NCBI GenBank assembly: GCA_052035955.1
Contig: JBPOHD010000059.1
Location: 1 to 61,720, forward strand
Reading direction: 5' to 3'
Length of the DNA stretch: 61,720 nucleotides
From: JAEUNJ01 sp052035955
Lineage (GTDB): Bacteria; Pseudomonadota; Gammaproteobacteria; Burkholderiales; Rhodocyclaceae
Each line of letters begins with the position of its first letter. Position 1 is the first letter of the stretch. Below, in pieces: positions 36,867-48,494 of this stretch. Position numbers and translations under genes: made by a program. A model generated the notes under the pieces. That model saw nothing but the letters and a program-made list of their open reading frames with translations. It had not been told where the DNA came from and did no database searches.

Positions 36867-37279
36867 TTTCCCTCCCCCTCCTTCATCTCCTTGCGCAGCT
36901 TGAAGGTGCCCAGGGACTTGGCGACCATCTCGCCGCCCTCGTCGAAGGCCGCCCCCTCGCAGAAGAACAGGGACCGTCCGCCGCGCAGCACCTTGCCCTC
37001 GGCGACGATGCGGCCGCGGGCCGAGCGCAGGAAGCTGACCGACATGTCCACGGTCATGACCCCGCCGGCATGGCCGCGCATGCCGCGACTGGCCACGGCC
37101 ATGGCCACGTCCAGCATGGTCATGATCACGCCGCCGTGGGAGACGTGGAAGCTGTTCATCAGTTCCGGCCGCAGGTCCAGCGAGATCCGCGAACTCCCTC
37201 CCCCGGCGTGCTCGGCCTGGACGCCGAGCAACCGGAGAAAGGGAATGCTGAGGCCGAAGAAGGCGTCCTGGCCGGTCAT
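36863..37279 (-). CDS. PaaI-family hotdog thioesterase
   Basis: 138 aa, single hotdog domain with the PaaI signature NSFHVSHGGVIMTMLDVAMA and TVDMSVSFLR. It hydrolyses acyl-CoA esters, probably to rescue CoA. Coupled to the patatin-like gene by a four-base overlap. Confidence 0.87.
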   Translation of the reverse strand: MTGQDAFFGLSIPFLRLLGVQAEHAGGGSSRISLDLRPELMNSFHVSHGGVIMTMLDVAMAVASRGMRGHAGGVMTVDMSVSFLRSARGRIVAEGKVLRGGRSLFFCEGAAFDEGGEMVAKSLGTFKLRKEMKEGEGN

Positions 37280-37388
37280 TGGCCCCCCCTCCCCCCGCCC
37301 CCCTCCCCACGGGAGTGGGTGACGGCGGTTCGCCGCTGCGCGGCTCCGGGCCCCTGGCTGCGCCCCTCCGGGCGGCCGAGCGGGGCGC

Positions 37389-38162
37389 TCACGCGGTGCA
37401 GGCGCCGCCGTCCACGGCGATGTACTGGCCGGTGATGTGGCGGGAAGCTTCCGAGGCCAGGAAGACCACGGTGCCCTTCAGGTCCTCGTCGCCGCCCAGG
37501 CGATGCAGGGGCGTGGTGGCGACGACCATCTTCTCGATCCTCTCCAGAAGCCCCTTGGACATCTTCGAGGGGAAGAAGCCGGGGCAGATGGCATTGACGT
37601 TGATGTTGTACCTGCCCCACTCGGAGCCCAGGGCCCGGGTGAAATTGACGGCGGCGCCCTTGGAGGCGTTGTAGCCGATGGTGTGCATGTCCGGCGGACC
37701 GCCGGCGAGGCCGGCGACCGAGGCGACGTTGATGATCTTTCCCGACTTGTTGGGGATCATCACCCGCTTGCCCACCTCCCGGCTGAGGAAGAACATGGCG
37801 TTGATGTTCAGGTCCATGACCTTCTTCCAGGCCTCGTCCGGGTAATCCTCCGCCGGGGCGCCCCAGGTGGCGCCGGCGTTGTTCACCAGGATGTCGATGG
37901 TGCCGTAGTGGGCCAGGACCTGGTCCACCATGCCGGGAATCTGGTCGAATTTGGAAAGGTCGTTGACGACGGTCATGACCTGGATGCCCAGGCTGGTCAG
38001 GTGGGCCTCGGCTTCCTTCAGTTCATCGGCCTTGCGGGCCGTGATGGCGACCTTTGCCCCCATCTCGCCAAGGGCCTCGGCCATCTGCAGGCCGAGCCCG
38101 CGGGACCCGCCGGTGATCAGGGCGACCTTGCCGGTCAGGTCGAAAAGCTGTTTGACGCTCAT
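37389..38162 (-). CDS. Short-chain dehydrogenase/reductase
   Basis: 257 aa, classical SDR. Cofactor motif TGGSRGLG near residue 18, NNAGA near 93, and catalytic Tyr-x-x-x-Lys in IGYNASKGA. The Arg following in ITARKADEL suggests NADP(H). Probably oxidises or reduces a hydroxyacyl or keto group of the pathway intermediate; in levulinate catabolism an SDR plays the matching role. The 109-base gap before the thioesterase gene is empty. Confidence 0.87.
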   Translation of the reverse strand: MSVKQLFDLTGKVALITGGSRGLGLQMAEALGEMGAKVAITARKADELKEAEAHLTSLGIQVMTVVNDLSKFDQIPGMVDQVLAHYGTIDILVNNAGATWGAPAEDYPDEAWKKVMDLNINAMFFLSREVGKRVMIPNKSGKIINVASVAGLAGGPPDMHTIGYNASKGAAVNFTRALGSEWGRYNINVNAICPGFFPSKMSKGLLERIEKMVVATTPLHRLGGDEDLKGTVVFLASEASRHITGQYIAVDGGACTA

Positions 38163-38183
38163 TGGAATCCTTCGTGAAAAAAA

Positions 38184-38278
38184 TCATTCACCGCAGAGGA
38201 CGCGGAGAACGCAGAGAAAAAACCCATTCCCGATGCCACACCTCCGTGACCTCTGCGTCCTCTGCGTCGAAACGGGTT
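38184..38278. repeat. Imperfect inverted repeat element (GCAGAGGACG type)
   Basis: Left arm TTCACCGCAGAGGACGCGGA (about 38187 on), right arm GACCTCTGCGTCCTCTGCGT ending about 38269. It is closely related to the copy before hypX, and lies between the SDR start and the thiolase stop. Confidence 0.85.
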
Positions 38279-38279
38279 G

Positions 38280-39458
38280 TCAGACGACCTCGAACAGACC
38301 CGCCGCGCCCTGGCCGCCGCCCACGCACATGGTGACGACGACATACTTGACGCCGCGGCGCTTGCCCTCGATCAGCGCGTGGCCGACCAGGCGGGCGCCG
38401 GAGACGCCGTAGGGGTGGCCCATGGCGATGGAGCCGCCATTCACGTTCAGGCGCTCCATGGGGATGCCCAGGGTGTCGGCGCAGTAGAGCACCTGCACGG
38501 CGAAGGCCTCGTTCAGTTCCCAGAGGCCGATGTCGTCGATCTTCAGGCCGGCCCGCTTGAGCAGCTTGGGCACGGCAAAGACCGGTCCGATGCCCATCTC
38601 GTCCGGCTCGCAGCCGGCGATGGCGAAGCCGCGGAAGATGCCCATGGGGGCAAGGCCCTTCTGCTCCGCCACCTTGGCGCTCATCACCACGGCGGCCGAG
38701 GCGCCGTCGGAAAGCTGGCTGGCGTTTCCGGCCGTGATGACCCCGCCGGGCAGGGCGGAGCGGATCTTCGAGACGCCTTCGAGCGTCGTGTCGGCACGCA
38801 GGCCCTCGTCGGCGGCGACGGTCACCTCCTTCGTGAAGAGCCTGCCCGTGGCTTTGTCGGCCATGCCCATGGTGACGGTCATGGGCACGATCTCGTCGGC
38901 GAACTTGCCGGCGGCGGCGGCGGCGCAGGCCAGCTGCTGGCTGCGCACGCCGTACTCGTCCTGGCGCTCCTTGGAGATCTTGTAGCGCTTGGCGACGGTT
39001 TCGGCGGTTTCGAGCATGCCCCAGTAGATCTCGGGCTTGAACTTGAGCAGGGCGGGATCGGCCAGCATGTGCCTGTTCATCTCCTGCGCCGTGCAGGAGA
39101 TGGTCTCGATGCCGCCGGCGACGTAGATGTCGCCCTCCCCGGCCATGATGCGCTGGGAGGCCATGGCGATGGTCTGCAGGCCGGAGGAGCAGAAGCGATT
39201 GACGGTGGCGCCGGGCACGGTGACGGGCAGGCCGGCGACGAGGCCGATCTGCCGGGCGATGTTCACGCCCGTGGTGCCCTCGGGGGTGCCGCAGCCGATC
39301 AGCACGTCCTCCACCTCGGCCGGGTCGATCTTGGCCCGGGCGACGGCGTGCTTGACGGGATGGGCGCCCAGGGTGGCGCCGTGGGTCATGTTGAAGGCGC
39401 CCTTCCAGGCCTTGGTGATGCCCGTGCGGGCGGTGGAAACGATCACTGCATCAGTCAT
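38280..39458 (-). CDS. Acetyl-CoA acyltransferase (thiolase)
   Basis: 392 aa. Active-site Cys in NRFCSSGLQT (about residue 90), His in GGSIAMGHPYGVSGAR, second Cys in CVGGGQGAAG. AGGAG precedes the ATG. It cleaves 3-ketoacyl-CoA in beta-oxidation; the neighbouring FadB supplies its substrate. Confidence 0.93.
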   Translation of the reverse strand: MTDAVIVSTARTGITKAWKGAFNMTHGATLGAHPVKHAVARAKIDPAEVEDVLIGCGTPEGTTGVNIARQIGLVAGLPVTVPGATVNRFCSSGLQTIAMASQRIMAGEGDIYVAGGIETISCTAQEMNRHMLADPALLKFKPEIYWGMLETAETVAKRYKISKERQDEYGVRSQQLACAAAAAGKFADEIVPMTVTMGMADKATGRLFTKEVTVAADEGLRADTTLEGVSKIRSALPGGVITAGNASQLSDGASAAVVMSAKVAEQKGLAPMGIFRGFAIAGCEPDEMGIGPVFAVPKLLKRAGLKIDDIGLWELNEAFAVQVLYCADTLGIPMERLNVNGGSIAMGHPYGVSGARLVGHALIEGKRRGVKYVVVTMCVGGGQGAAGLFEVV

Positions 39459-39483
39459 GAATTTCTCCTAAACCGGGAAAGCA

Positions 39484-39592
39484 AAATCTCCCACGCAAGG
39501 ACGCAGGGCCGCGAAGGGCCGCCAAGTCGGCGAGGAATTCCTGCCTCTTGGCGCGGCTTCGCGACTTTGCGCCTTTGCGGTGGCAGCCTTTT
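39484..39592. repeat. Imperfect inverted repeat element (GCAAAGGCGC type)
   Basis: Left arm CCCACGCAAGGACGCAGGGC (39489 on), right arm GCGACTTTGCGCCTTTGCGG ending about 39582. It fills the space between the thiolase start and the fadB stop. Confidence 0.8.
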
Positions 39593-39604
39593 GCATTTTG
39601 GATT

Positions 39605-41689
<2,085 letters not shown>

Positions 41690-41745
41690 AGCTTCTCCTG
41701 GTTAAAACGGGTCCCGGATGATTCCGGGCAACTCGAGCTTCCAAA

Positions 41746-41785
41746 TCCACCGCGAAGGCGCGAAGACACAAAGAGGCGCGAACAG
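41746..41785. repeat. Single arm of the GCAAAGGCGC repeat family
   Basis: ATCCACCGCGAAGGCGCGAA and the following bases match the left arm of the inverted-repeat family. No right arm is evident within 120 bases, so this looks like a degenerate or half element, located between livF and fadB. Confidence 0.55.
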
Positions 41786-41859
41786 GCCCCCCATTCGAGA
41801 CGCACCCGGGGTTCCCGGTCGCGCCGGGCGTCCCGGCGCCTGGGCGGCGAAATCCTTTC

Positions 41860-42573
41860 TCACACCTCCAGCCATTCCTTGCGGACGGCTTCGTTGTCCT
41901 TCAGGTCCCGGGGCGTGCCCTCGAAGACGATGTGGCCGTGGCCCATCACGTAGAGCCGCTCCGAGATGTCCAAGGCGATGGCAAGTTTCTGCTCCACCAG
42001 CAGGATGGAAATGCCGCGCTTCTCGACCTCCTTGAGGAAGCGGCCCACCAGTTCGACGATCTTCGGCGCCAGCCCCTCGGTCGGCTCGTCGATCATGACC
42101 AGGTCCGGGTCGCCCATCAGGGTGCGGCACAGGGTCAGCATCTGCTGCTCGCCGCCGGAGAGCACGCCGCCGGGCGTGTTTTCCCGTTCCTTGAGACGGG
42201 GGAACAGCGCATACATGTCGTCCATGGACCAGCGGCCCTGCTGGCGCGCCGACTTCATGCCCAGCATCAGGTTCTGCTTCACGGTCAGGTCGGGGAAGAT
42301 GTCCCGGTTCTCGGGGACGTAGCCCACCCCCAGGCGGGCAATCTCGTGGGGCTTCCTGCCCAGGAGTTCCTGGCCCTTGAAGCGGATGCTGCCGCGCGCC
42401 GCCACCATCCCCATGACCGCCTTGGCGGTCGTGGACCGGCCGACGCCGTTGCGCCCCAGCAGGCTCACGATCTCCCCCTTGCCGATCTCCAGGTTGACGC
42501 CATGCAGAACGTGGCTCTTGCCGTAGTAGCCATGCAGGTCCCGGACGGCGAGCATCGGTTCACTCATCGCCAT
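41860..42573 (-). CDS. LivF-type ABC transporter ATPase
   Basis: 237 aa from the ATG at 42573 (MAMSEPML), behind GGAGAAGGGG. ABC signature LSGGEQQML, Walker B LVMIDEPTEGL, H-loop-equivalent region ILLVEQ. The Walker A reads GRNGVGRST, with Arg where Lys is normal. Last gene of a livKHMGF order; it overlaps livG by 14 bases. Belongs to branched-chain amino acid/aromatic or short-chain acid importers. Confidence 0.9.
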   Translation of the reverse strand: MAMSEPMLAVRDLHGYYGKSHVLHGVNLEIGKGEIVSLLGRNGVGRSTTAKAVMGMVAARGSIRFKGQELLGRKPHEIARLGVGYVPENRDIFPDLTVKQNLMLGMKSARQQGRWSMDDMYALFPRLKERENTPGGVLSGGEQQMLTLCRTLMGDPDLVMIDEPTEGLAPKIVELVGRFLKEVEKRGISILLVEQKLAIALDISERLYVMGHGHIVFEGTPRDLKDNEAVRKEWLEV

Positions 42574-43336
42574 CGTCCCCTTCTCCCGTGTGGGCCGTCC
42601 CCAGGTAGGCTTCCTGAACCTCTGCATTGGCGCGAATCTCCGCCGGCGTGCCGGTTGCGATGATCTGTCCATACACCAGCACCGAAATGCGGTCCGCCAG
42701 GCCGAACACCACGCCCATGTCGTGTTCGACCATCATCAGGGTCTTGCCCTCCGTGACCCGGCGGATCAGGGCCACCGCGTCCTCGGTTTCCGTGTTGCTC
42801 ATGCCCGCGGTCGGCTCGTCGAGGAGGATGACGTCGGCCCCCCCGGCGATGGTGATGCCGATCTCCAGGGCCCGTTGCTCCGCATAGGACAGGATGCCGG
42901 CCGGCGTGTCGCGCCGCTTGGTGAGCCCGATGTCCTCCATCACCTGCTCGGCCCTCTGGCGGGCGTCGCGCAGGCCGGCCAGGCGATGCCAGAACGAATA
43001 CTTGTAACCCAGGGACCAGAGCACCGCGCAGCGCAGGTTCTCGAGCACCGACAGGTTGTGGAAGAGGTTGGTGATCTGGAAGCTGCGCGACAGGCCCTTG
43101 CGGTTGATCTCGTAAGGCTTGAGCCCCGTGATGTCGTGCCCCTTCAGCGCGATGCTGCCGGTGCTGACGGGAAAGCGCGCGGAGATCAGGTTGAACAGGG
43201 TGGACTTGCCGGCGCCATTGGGGCCGATGACGGCATGGCGCTCCCCCATGGGGACTTCCAGGTCCACACCCCGGATGATGGCACTCCTGCCGAAGCTCTT
43301 CTGCACGCCGGCGAGCTTGAGCGCGATGTCGCTCAT
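42560..43336 (-). CDS. LivG-type ABC transporter ATPase
   Basis: 258 aa. Walker A GPNGAGKST, signature ILSYAEQRALEI (a LivG-style variant), Walker B VILLDEPTAGM, and H-loop MMVEHDM. Its ATG overlaps the livM stop by four bases. Pairs with LivF as the energy module. Confidence 0.92.
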   Translation of the reverse strand: MSDIALKLAGVQKSFGRSAIIRGVDLEVPMGERHAVIGPNGAGKSTLFNLISARFPVSTGSIALKGHDITGLKPYEINRKGLSRSFQITNLFHNLSVLENLRCAVLWSLGYKYSFWHRLAGLRDARQRAEQVMEDIGLTKRRDTPAGILSYAEQRALEIGITIAGGADVILLDEPTAGMSNTETEDAVALIRRVTEGKTLMMVEHDMGVVFGLADRISVLVYGQIIATGTPAEIRANAEVQEAYLGTAHTGEGDDGDE

Positions 43337-44598
43337 GCCGTCCCCCCCGGATTCTGCAAGCTGGACAGGGCGGCACTCCATTTCACTTCGAGGCGGCCCC
43401 AGGTCCAGCGGACGAGGACCGCTCCGGCGAGCAGCAGGCCGACGGCCCCGGCCCAGGCGGCGCCGCTGGCCGTGTCGATGGCGACGCCGAGCAGGCGGAT
43501 CGCCGCGTCGCCGGCCTCGCCATGCTCCAGGAAGGCGTAGCCCATTTCCACCAGGACGACGACCCCGGCCAGGGACAGCAGGGCCGCCGGCAGCACCAGC
43601 AGGTAGCCCGGCAGCAGGGGCCACCAAAGGCGCGCCAGCCAGAGGCGGCGCTGCACGGCAAGCAGGCTGGCGATCCCGCCGGGAGCGTAGAGCACCATGA
43701 ACAGGAAGAAGAGGCCGAAGTAGAACAGCCAGGCCTTGGTCACGCCGCCGATCGCAATCTGCATGATGGTGATCAGGATGGCGCCGATGATGGGGCCGTA
43801 GAAGAAGCCGATGCCGCCGACGAAGGCCATCAGCAGCACCACGCCCGAGGTGTGCGCATTGAGCGTCTCGGCGGTGACGATCTCGTAATTCAGCGCCGTC
43901 AGGCCGCCGGCGATGCCGGCGAAGAAGCCCGACAGGACCATCATCAGGTAACGGACCCACTGGGGGTTGTAGCCGACGAACTCGGCCCGCTCCGGGTTGT
44001 CGCGCACCGCGTTGGCCATCCGGCCCAGGGGCGTCTGGGTGAGGGCGAACATGGCGGCGATGCAGACGAAGGCCCAGCCGGCGATCAGGTAGTACATCTC
44101 GGTCTGGGAACCGTAGCTGATGCCGAACAGCCCCTTTCCGGTCACCCGGTTGCCCGACACCCCGCCCTCCCCGCCGAAGAAGCCGGGGAACATCAGCGAG
44201 CAGGCGGCAACCATCTCGCCGATGCCGAGGGAGATCATCGCGAAGGTGGTGCCCGCCTTCTTCGTCGTCACGTAGCCGAGAAGGATGCCCGCCGCCATGC
44301 CGGCGGCGCCGCCCACCAGGGGCAGCAGGGTGATGGGGAAGCCGCCCTTGCCGACCATGTTCAGCACGTGCATGGTGACGAAGGCGCCCAGGCCGTAATA
44401 GACCGCATGGCCGAAGGACAGCAGTCCCGTCTGCCCGAGCAGCATGTTGTACGCCAGGGCGAAGACCACCATGATGCCCATCTGGCAGAGCAGGGAAACC
44501 GCGAAGCCCTTGGAAAAGACCAGGGGCAGGACGATGGCGATGGCCAGGCCGCCCAGCCAGAGGGCGATCCGGCCCCGGCTGAAGAAGGACTCGATCAT
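43333..44598 (-). CDS. LivM-type ABC transporter permease
   Basis: 421 aa, longer than the usual 320-350. The core carries GLLSFGHAVYYGLGAF and the cytoplasmic loop TPLGRMANAVRDNPERAEFVGYN typical of LivM. About 80 extra residues at the C-terminus add two hydrophobic segments of unknown role. Overlaps livH and livG by four bases each. Confidence 0.9.
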   Translation of the reverse strand: MIESFFSRGRIALWLGGLAIAIVLPLVFSKGFAVSLLCQMGIMVVFALAYNMLLGQTGLLSFGHAVYYGLGAFVTMHVLNMVGKGGFPITLLPLVGGAAGMAAGILLGYVTTKKAGTTFAMISLGIGEMVAACSLMFPGFFGGEGGVSGNRVTGKGLFGISYGSQTEMYYLIAGWAFVCIAAMFALTQTPLGRMANAVRDNPERAEFVGYNPQWVRYLMMVLSGFFAGIAGGLTALNYEIVTAETLNAHTSGVVLLMAFVGGIGFFYGPIIGAILITIMQIAIGGVTKAWLFYFGLFFLFMVLYAPGGIASLLAVQRRLWLARLWWPLLPGYLLVLPAALLSLAGVVVLVEMGYAFLEHGEAGDAAIRLLGVAIDTASGAAWAGAVGLLLAGAVLVRWTWGRLEVKWSAALSSLQNPGGTA

Positions 44599-45533
44599 GA
44601 TTCCCGTGCCCCCATCAGGCCCCGGGGCCGGAAGATCAGGATGCCCACCATCAGCAGGTAGGGCAGCACCGGCGCCAGCTGGGTCACCGTCAGCCTCGCC
44701 ACCGCCGAGCTGTCTTCCAGCCTAATGCCGAACAGGGCCGCCAGGTCGGTGACCGAGAAGGTGATACCGACCGAGAAGGTCTGGATGCAGCCGATCAGCA
44801 GGGAGGCCACGAAGGCACCGGCCAGCGATCCCATGCCGCCGACCACGACCACGACGAAGACGATGCTGCCCACGGCCGCCGCCATGCCCGGCTCGGTGAT
44901 GAAGGCATTGCCCCCGATGACCCCGGCCAGGCCGGCCAGGGCGGTGCCGCCGCCGAAGACCAGCATGAAGATCGTCGGCACGTCGTGGCCCAGGGCCTGG
45001 ACCATGTCCGGCTTGGTGAGGGCGGCCTGGATGATCAGGCCGATGCGGGTGCGGGTGAGGACCAGGTAAAGCGCCACCAGCATGCCGACCGAGACCAGCA
45101 TCATGAAGCCCTTGTAGATCGGAAAGGAGGTGGAGAAAAGGGTGAAGAGGGTGCCGTCCATGCTGGCGGGGACCTTGTAATCCACGGACGACTTTCCCCA
45201 GATCAGGTGCACGATCTCCTCGACCAGGAAGGCGAGGCCGAAGGTAAACAACAGTTCGGCCACGTGGCCGAACTTGTGGGCCTTGCGCAGGCCGTAGCGC
45301 TCGATCACGGCGCCGAGGACGCCCACCAGCAGGGGGGCGAAGACCAGGGCCGGCAGGAAGCCCATGTAAGTGCTGATCTGGTAGGCGAAATAGGCCCCCA
45401 GCATGTAGAAGCTGGCGTGGGCGAAGTTGAGCACGCCCATCATGCTGAAGATCAGCGTCAGCCCCGAGGAAAGCATGAACAGCAGCAGTCCGTAGGTGAT
45501 GCCGTTGAGGAGGGAGATGAGGACGAACTCCAC
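44595..45533 (-). CDS. LivH-type ABC transporter permease
   Basis: 312 aa, eight or so membrane helices. Motifs NGITYGLLLFMLSSGLTLIF, LNFAHASFYMLGAY and GGMGSLAGAFVASLLIG are LivH hallmarks. A strong hairpin terminator lies between it and the binding-protein gene upstream, so it is likely expressed below the binding protein. Confidence 0.92.
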   Translation of the reverse strand: MEFVLISLLNGITYGLLLFMLSSGLTLIFSMMGVLNFAHASFYMLGAYFAYQISTYMGFLPALVFAPLLVGVLGAVIERYGLRKAHKFGHVAELLFTFGLAFLVEEIVHLIWGKSSVDYKVPASMDGTLFTLFSTSFPIYKGFMMLVSVGMLVALYLVLTRTRIGLIIQAALTKPDMVQALGHDVPTIFMLVFGGGTALAGLAGVIGGNAFITEPGMAAAVGSIVFVVVVVGGMGSLAGAFVASLLIGCIQTFSVGITFSVTDLAALFGIRLEDSSAVARLTVTQLAPVLPYLLMVGILIFRPRGLMGARES

Positions 45534-45552
45534 CGGGGCTCCTGGTGTGGTG

Positions 45553-45582
45553 AAAAAACGGGGCGGGTCGCTGCCCGCCCCG
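45553..45582 (-). terminator. Rho-independent terminator/attenuator between livK and livH
   Basis: On the minus strand CGGGGCGGG and CCCGCCCCG form a perfect 9-bp stem with a 6-base loop, followed by six T residues. It would stop most transcripts after the binding protein and let a fraction continue into livHMGF. Confidence 0.85.
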
Positions 45583-45608
45583 GTTCGGTCGCCGTCAGGC
45601 GTGCCGGC

Positions 45609-46838
45609 TTACGGACGTTCCATGATGCAGGTGGTCGGGAGTTGCGAGTCCCGGGCGGAGATCGAGGCCAGGGTCTTGAAGCCGTGGCCCGTATGCTCGA
45701 CGTCGTGCTTCACGGTCTTGCCGTCCAGCTTGCTGAAGATGGAGATGTAGAGCGGCTGGATCATCTGGTGGTCGGACTTGCGCATCCAGACCTCGCCGTT
45801 GTCGGCCTCGAAACGCATGTCCTCCAGGGTCAGGGCCACCTGCTTGGGATCCGTGGACTTGGCCTTGTTCATGGCTTCGGCGAGCATCAGCATCATGGTG
45901 TTGACGCGAAGGTAGTAGAACTCGATGCCCTGGTATTTCTTGTTGAAGGCCGTCGCGAAGGCCTCGGCCTTGTTGGGCTGGACGTTCATGTGCCATTCGG
46001 TCAACTGCAGGACCAGACCCTCGCCCGCCGGACCCATGGCGGCCGGAGTGCCGAGGCCGCCGGCGTAGTAGGTGTGGAACTTGGCCTTCAGGCCGGCATC
46101 CTTGGCCGCCTTGATGAGCAGCGACAGGTCGTTGCCCCAGTTGCCGGTGATCACCGTGTCCGCACCCGAGGCCTTGATCTTGGCGATGTAGGGCGCGAAG
46201 TCCTTGGTCCTGCCGATGGGATGGAGGTCCTCGCCGACGATCTGGACGTCCGGGCGCTTCTTCCCCAGCATGGCCTTGGCGGCCTTGGCCACCTGGTGCC
46301 CGTGGGCGTAGTCCTGGCCGATGATGAACACCTTCTTGATGCTCTTGTCCTTCTCCATGAAGTTGGTGATGGCCTCCATCTTCATGTCGCTGTTGGCGTC
46401 GAATCGGAAATGCCAGAAGTTGCACTTGTCGTTGGTCAGCGTGGGATCGACGGCGGCGTAGTTCAGGTAGAGGACGGTCTTGTCCGGATTGCGCGCGTTC
46501 CACTTGCCCACCGCGTCCACCAGGGCGTGGGCCACGCCGGAACCGTTGCCCTGGGTGATGTAACGGATGCCCTGGTCGGTGACGGCCTTGAAGTTGATCA
46601 GGCTTTCCTGGGGGCTCCCCTTGTTGTCGAAGGGCACGATCTCGATCTTCTGGCCGTTGGCGCCGCCCTTGGAATTGATCAGGTCGGTGATCTCCCTGAA
46701 GCCCTTGAGGCCTGCTTCGCCGACATTGGCGAAAGGTCCGGACAGGGGGTCGATATAGGCGATCTTCACCTGCGCGAAGGCGCCACCGGCGGCCATCAGC
46801 AGGCCGAGGGCGAGGGTGGAACGGATGCGATTCGACAT
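45609..46838 (-). CDS. Liv-type periplasmic substrate-binding protein
   Basis: 409 aa from the ATG at 46838 (MSNRIRSTL, behind GGAGGAG). Signal peptide cut after GAFA (residue about 23). Type I periplasmic-binding fold: VKIAYIDPLSGPFANVGEAGLKG, FDNKGSPQESLINFKAV and GQDYAHGHQ. The cluster context points to a carboxylic acid rather than amino acid ligand, but this is inference. Confidence 0.9.
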   Translation of the reverse strand: MSNRIRSTLALGLLMAAGGAFAQVKIAYIDPLSGPFANVGEAGLKGFREITDLINSKGGANGQKIEIVPFDNKGSPQESLINFKAVTDQGIRYITQGNGSGVAHALVDAVGKWNARNPDKTVLYLNYAAVDPTLTNDKCNFWHFRFDANSDMKMEAITNFMEKDKSIKKVFIIGQDYAHGHQVAKAAKAMLGKKRPDVQIVGEDLHPIGRTKDFAPYIAKIKASGADTVITGNWGNDLSLLIKAAKDAGLKAKFHTYYAGGLGTPAAMGPAGEGLVLQLTEWHMNVQPNKAEAFATAFNKKYQGIEFYYLRVNTMMLMLAEAMNKAKSTDPKQVALTLEDMRFEADNGEVWMRKSDHQMIQPLYISIFSKLDGKTVKHDVEHTGHGFKTLASISARDSQLPTTCIMERP

Positions 46839-47053
46839 GGGCAGTTCTCCTCCGGTTGTCTTGAGCAACATGGGTTGCGGGTTATGGTTCCCGCGGATTT
46901 TCCGCGTTACAGAAAATTCTGCAATGCGGAACTTTGTTTCGTTTTCGAAGCGGAATGGTATCCAAGCGTCCGATGCTTGTAAATACCTGACCGCCACCTT
47001 ACTGCCATCCGAGTTCGAACCGGAGGGAACGCCGGCGGGCGAACTTCCCGGGA
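46839..47053. other. Divergent intergenic region upstream of livK
   Basis: AT-richer than its flanks and free of recognised genes. CGCGGATTTTCCGCG (46892-46906) forms a perfect hairpin in the livK leader, followed on the plus strand by CAGAAAATTCTG (46911-46922). These may be operator sites; no regulator gene is in this cluster. Confidence 0.45.
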
Positions 47054-47170
47054 TTAGGCGCGGCAACCTACCGACCCCACCCCGACGCGGCCCACAATGA
47101 ATTTCAGGGGTCCGGTTGCCGCTCCGGTGACCTGGACGCCCTCGGGAGCGGGCTTGTCGACTTCTGTCAT
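47054..47170 (-). CDS. Possible 38-aa small protein or gene remnant
   Basis: ATG at 47170 with AAAGGA about 13 bases upstream, coding MTEVDKPAPEGVQVTGAATG and then PLKFIVGRVGVGSVGCRA. No family is recognised. It could be the start of a truncated gene, a small protein or chance. Confidence 0.25.
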   Translation of the reverse strand: MTEVDKPAPEGVQVTGAATGPLKFIVGRVGVGSVGCRA

Positions 47171-47263
47171 TCTCGCGTATCCTTTCCGTTTTTGCAAAAC
47201 TTGATTCCGCACCGCAAAACTCCAGGGTTTTCGGCGGCGCGTTCCACAGGAGCCCACGAAGCA

Positions 47264-48472
<1,209 letters not shown>

Positions 48473-48494
48473 AGCGGAACGAGAGGACGGCACC

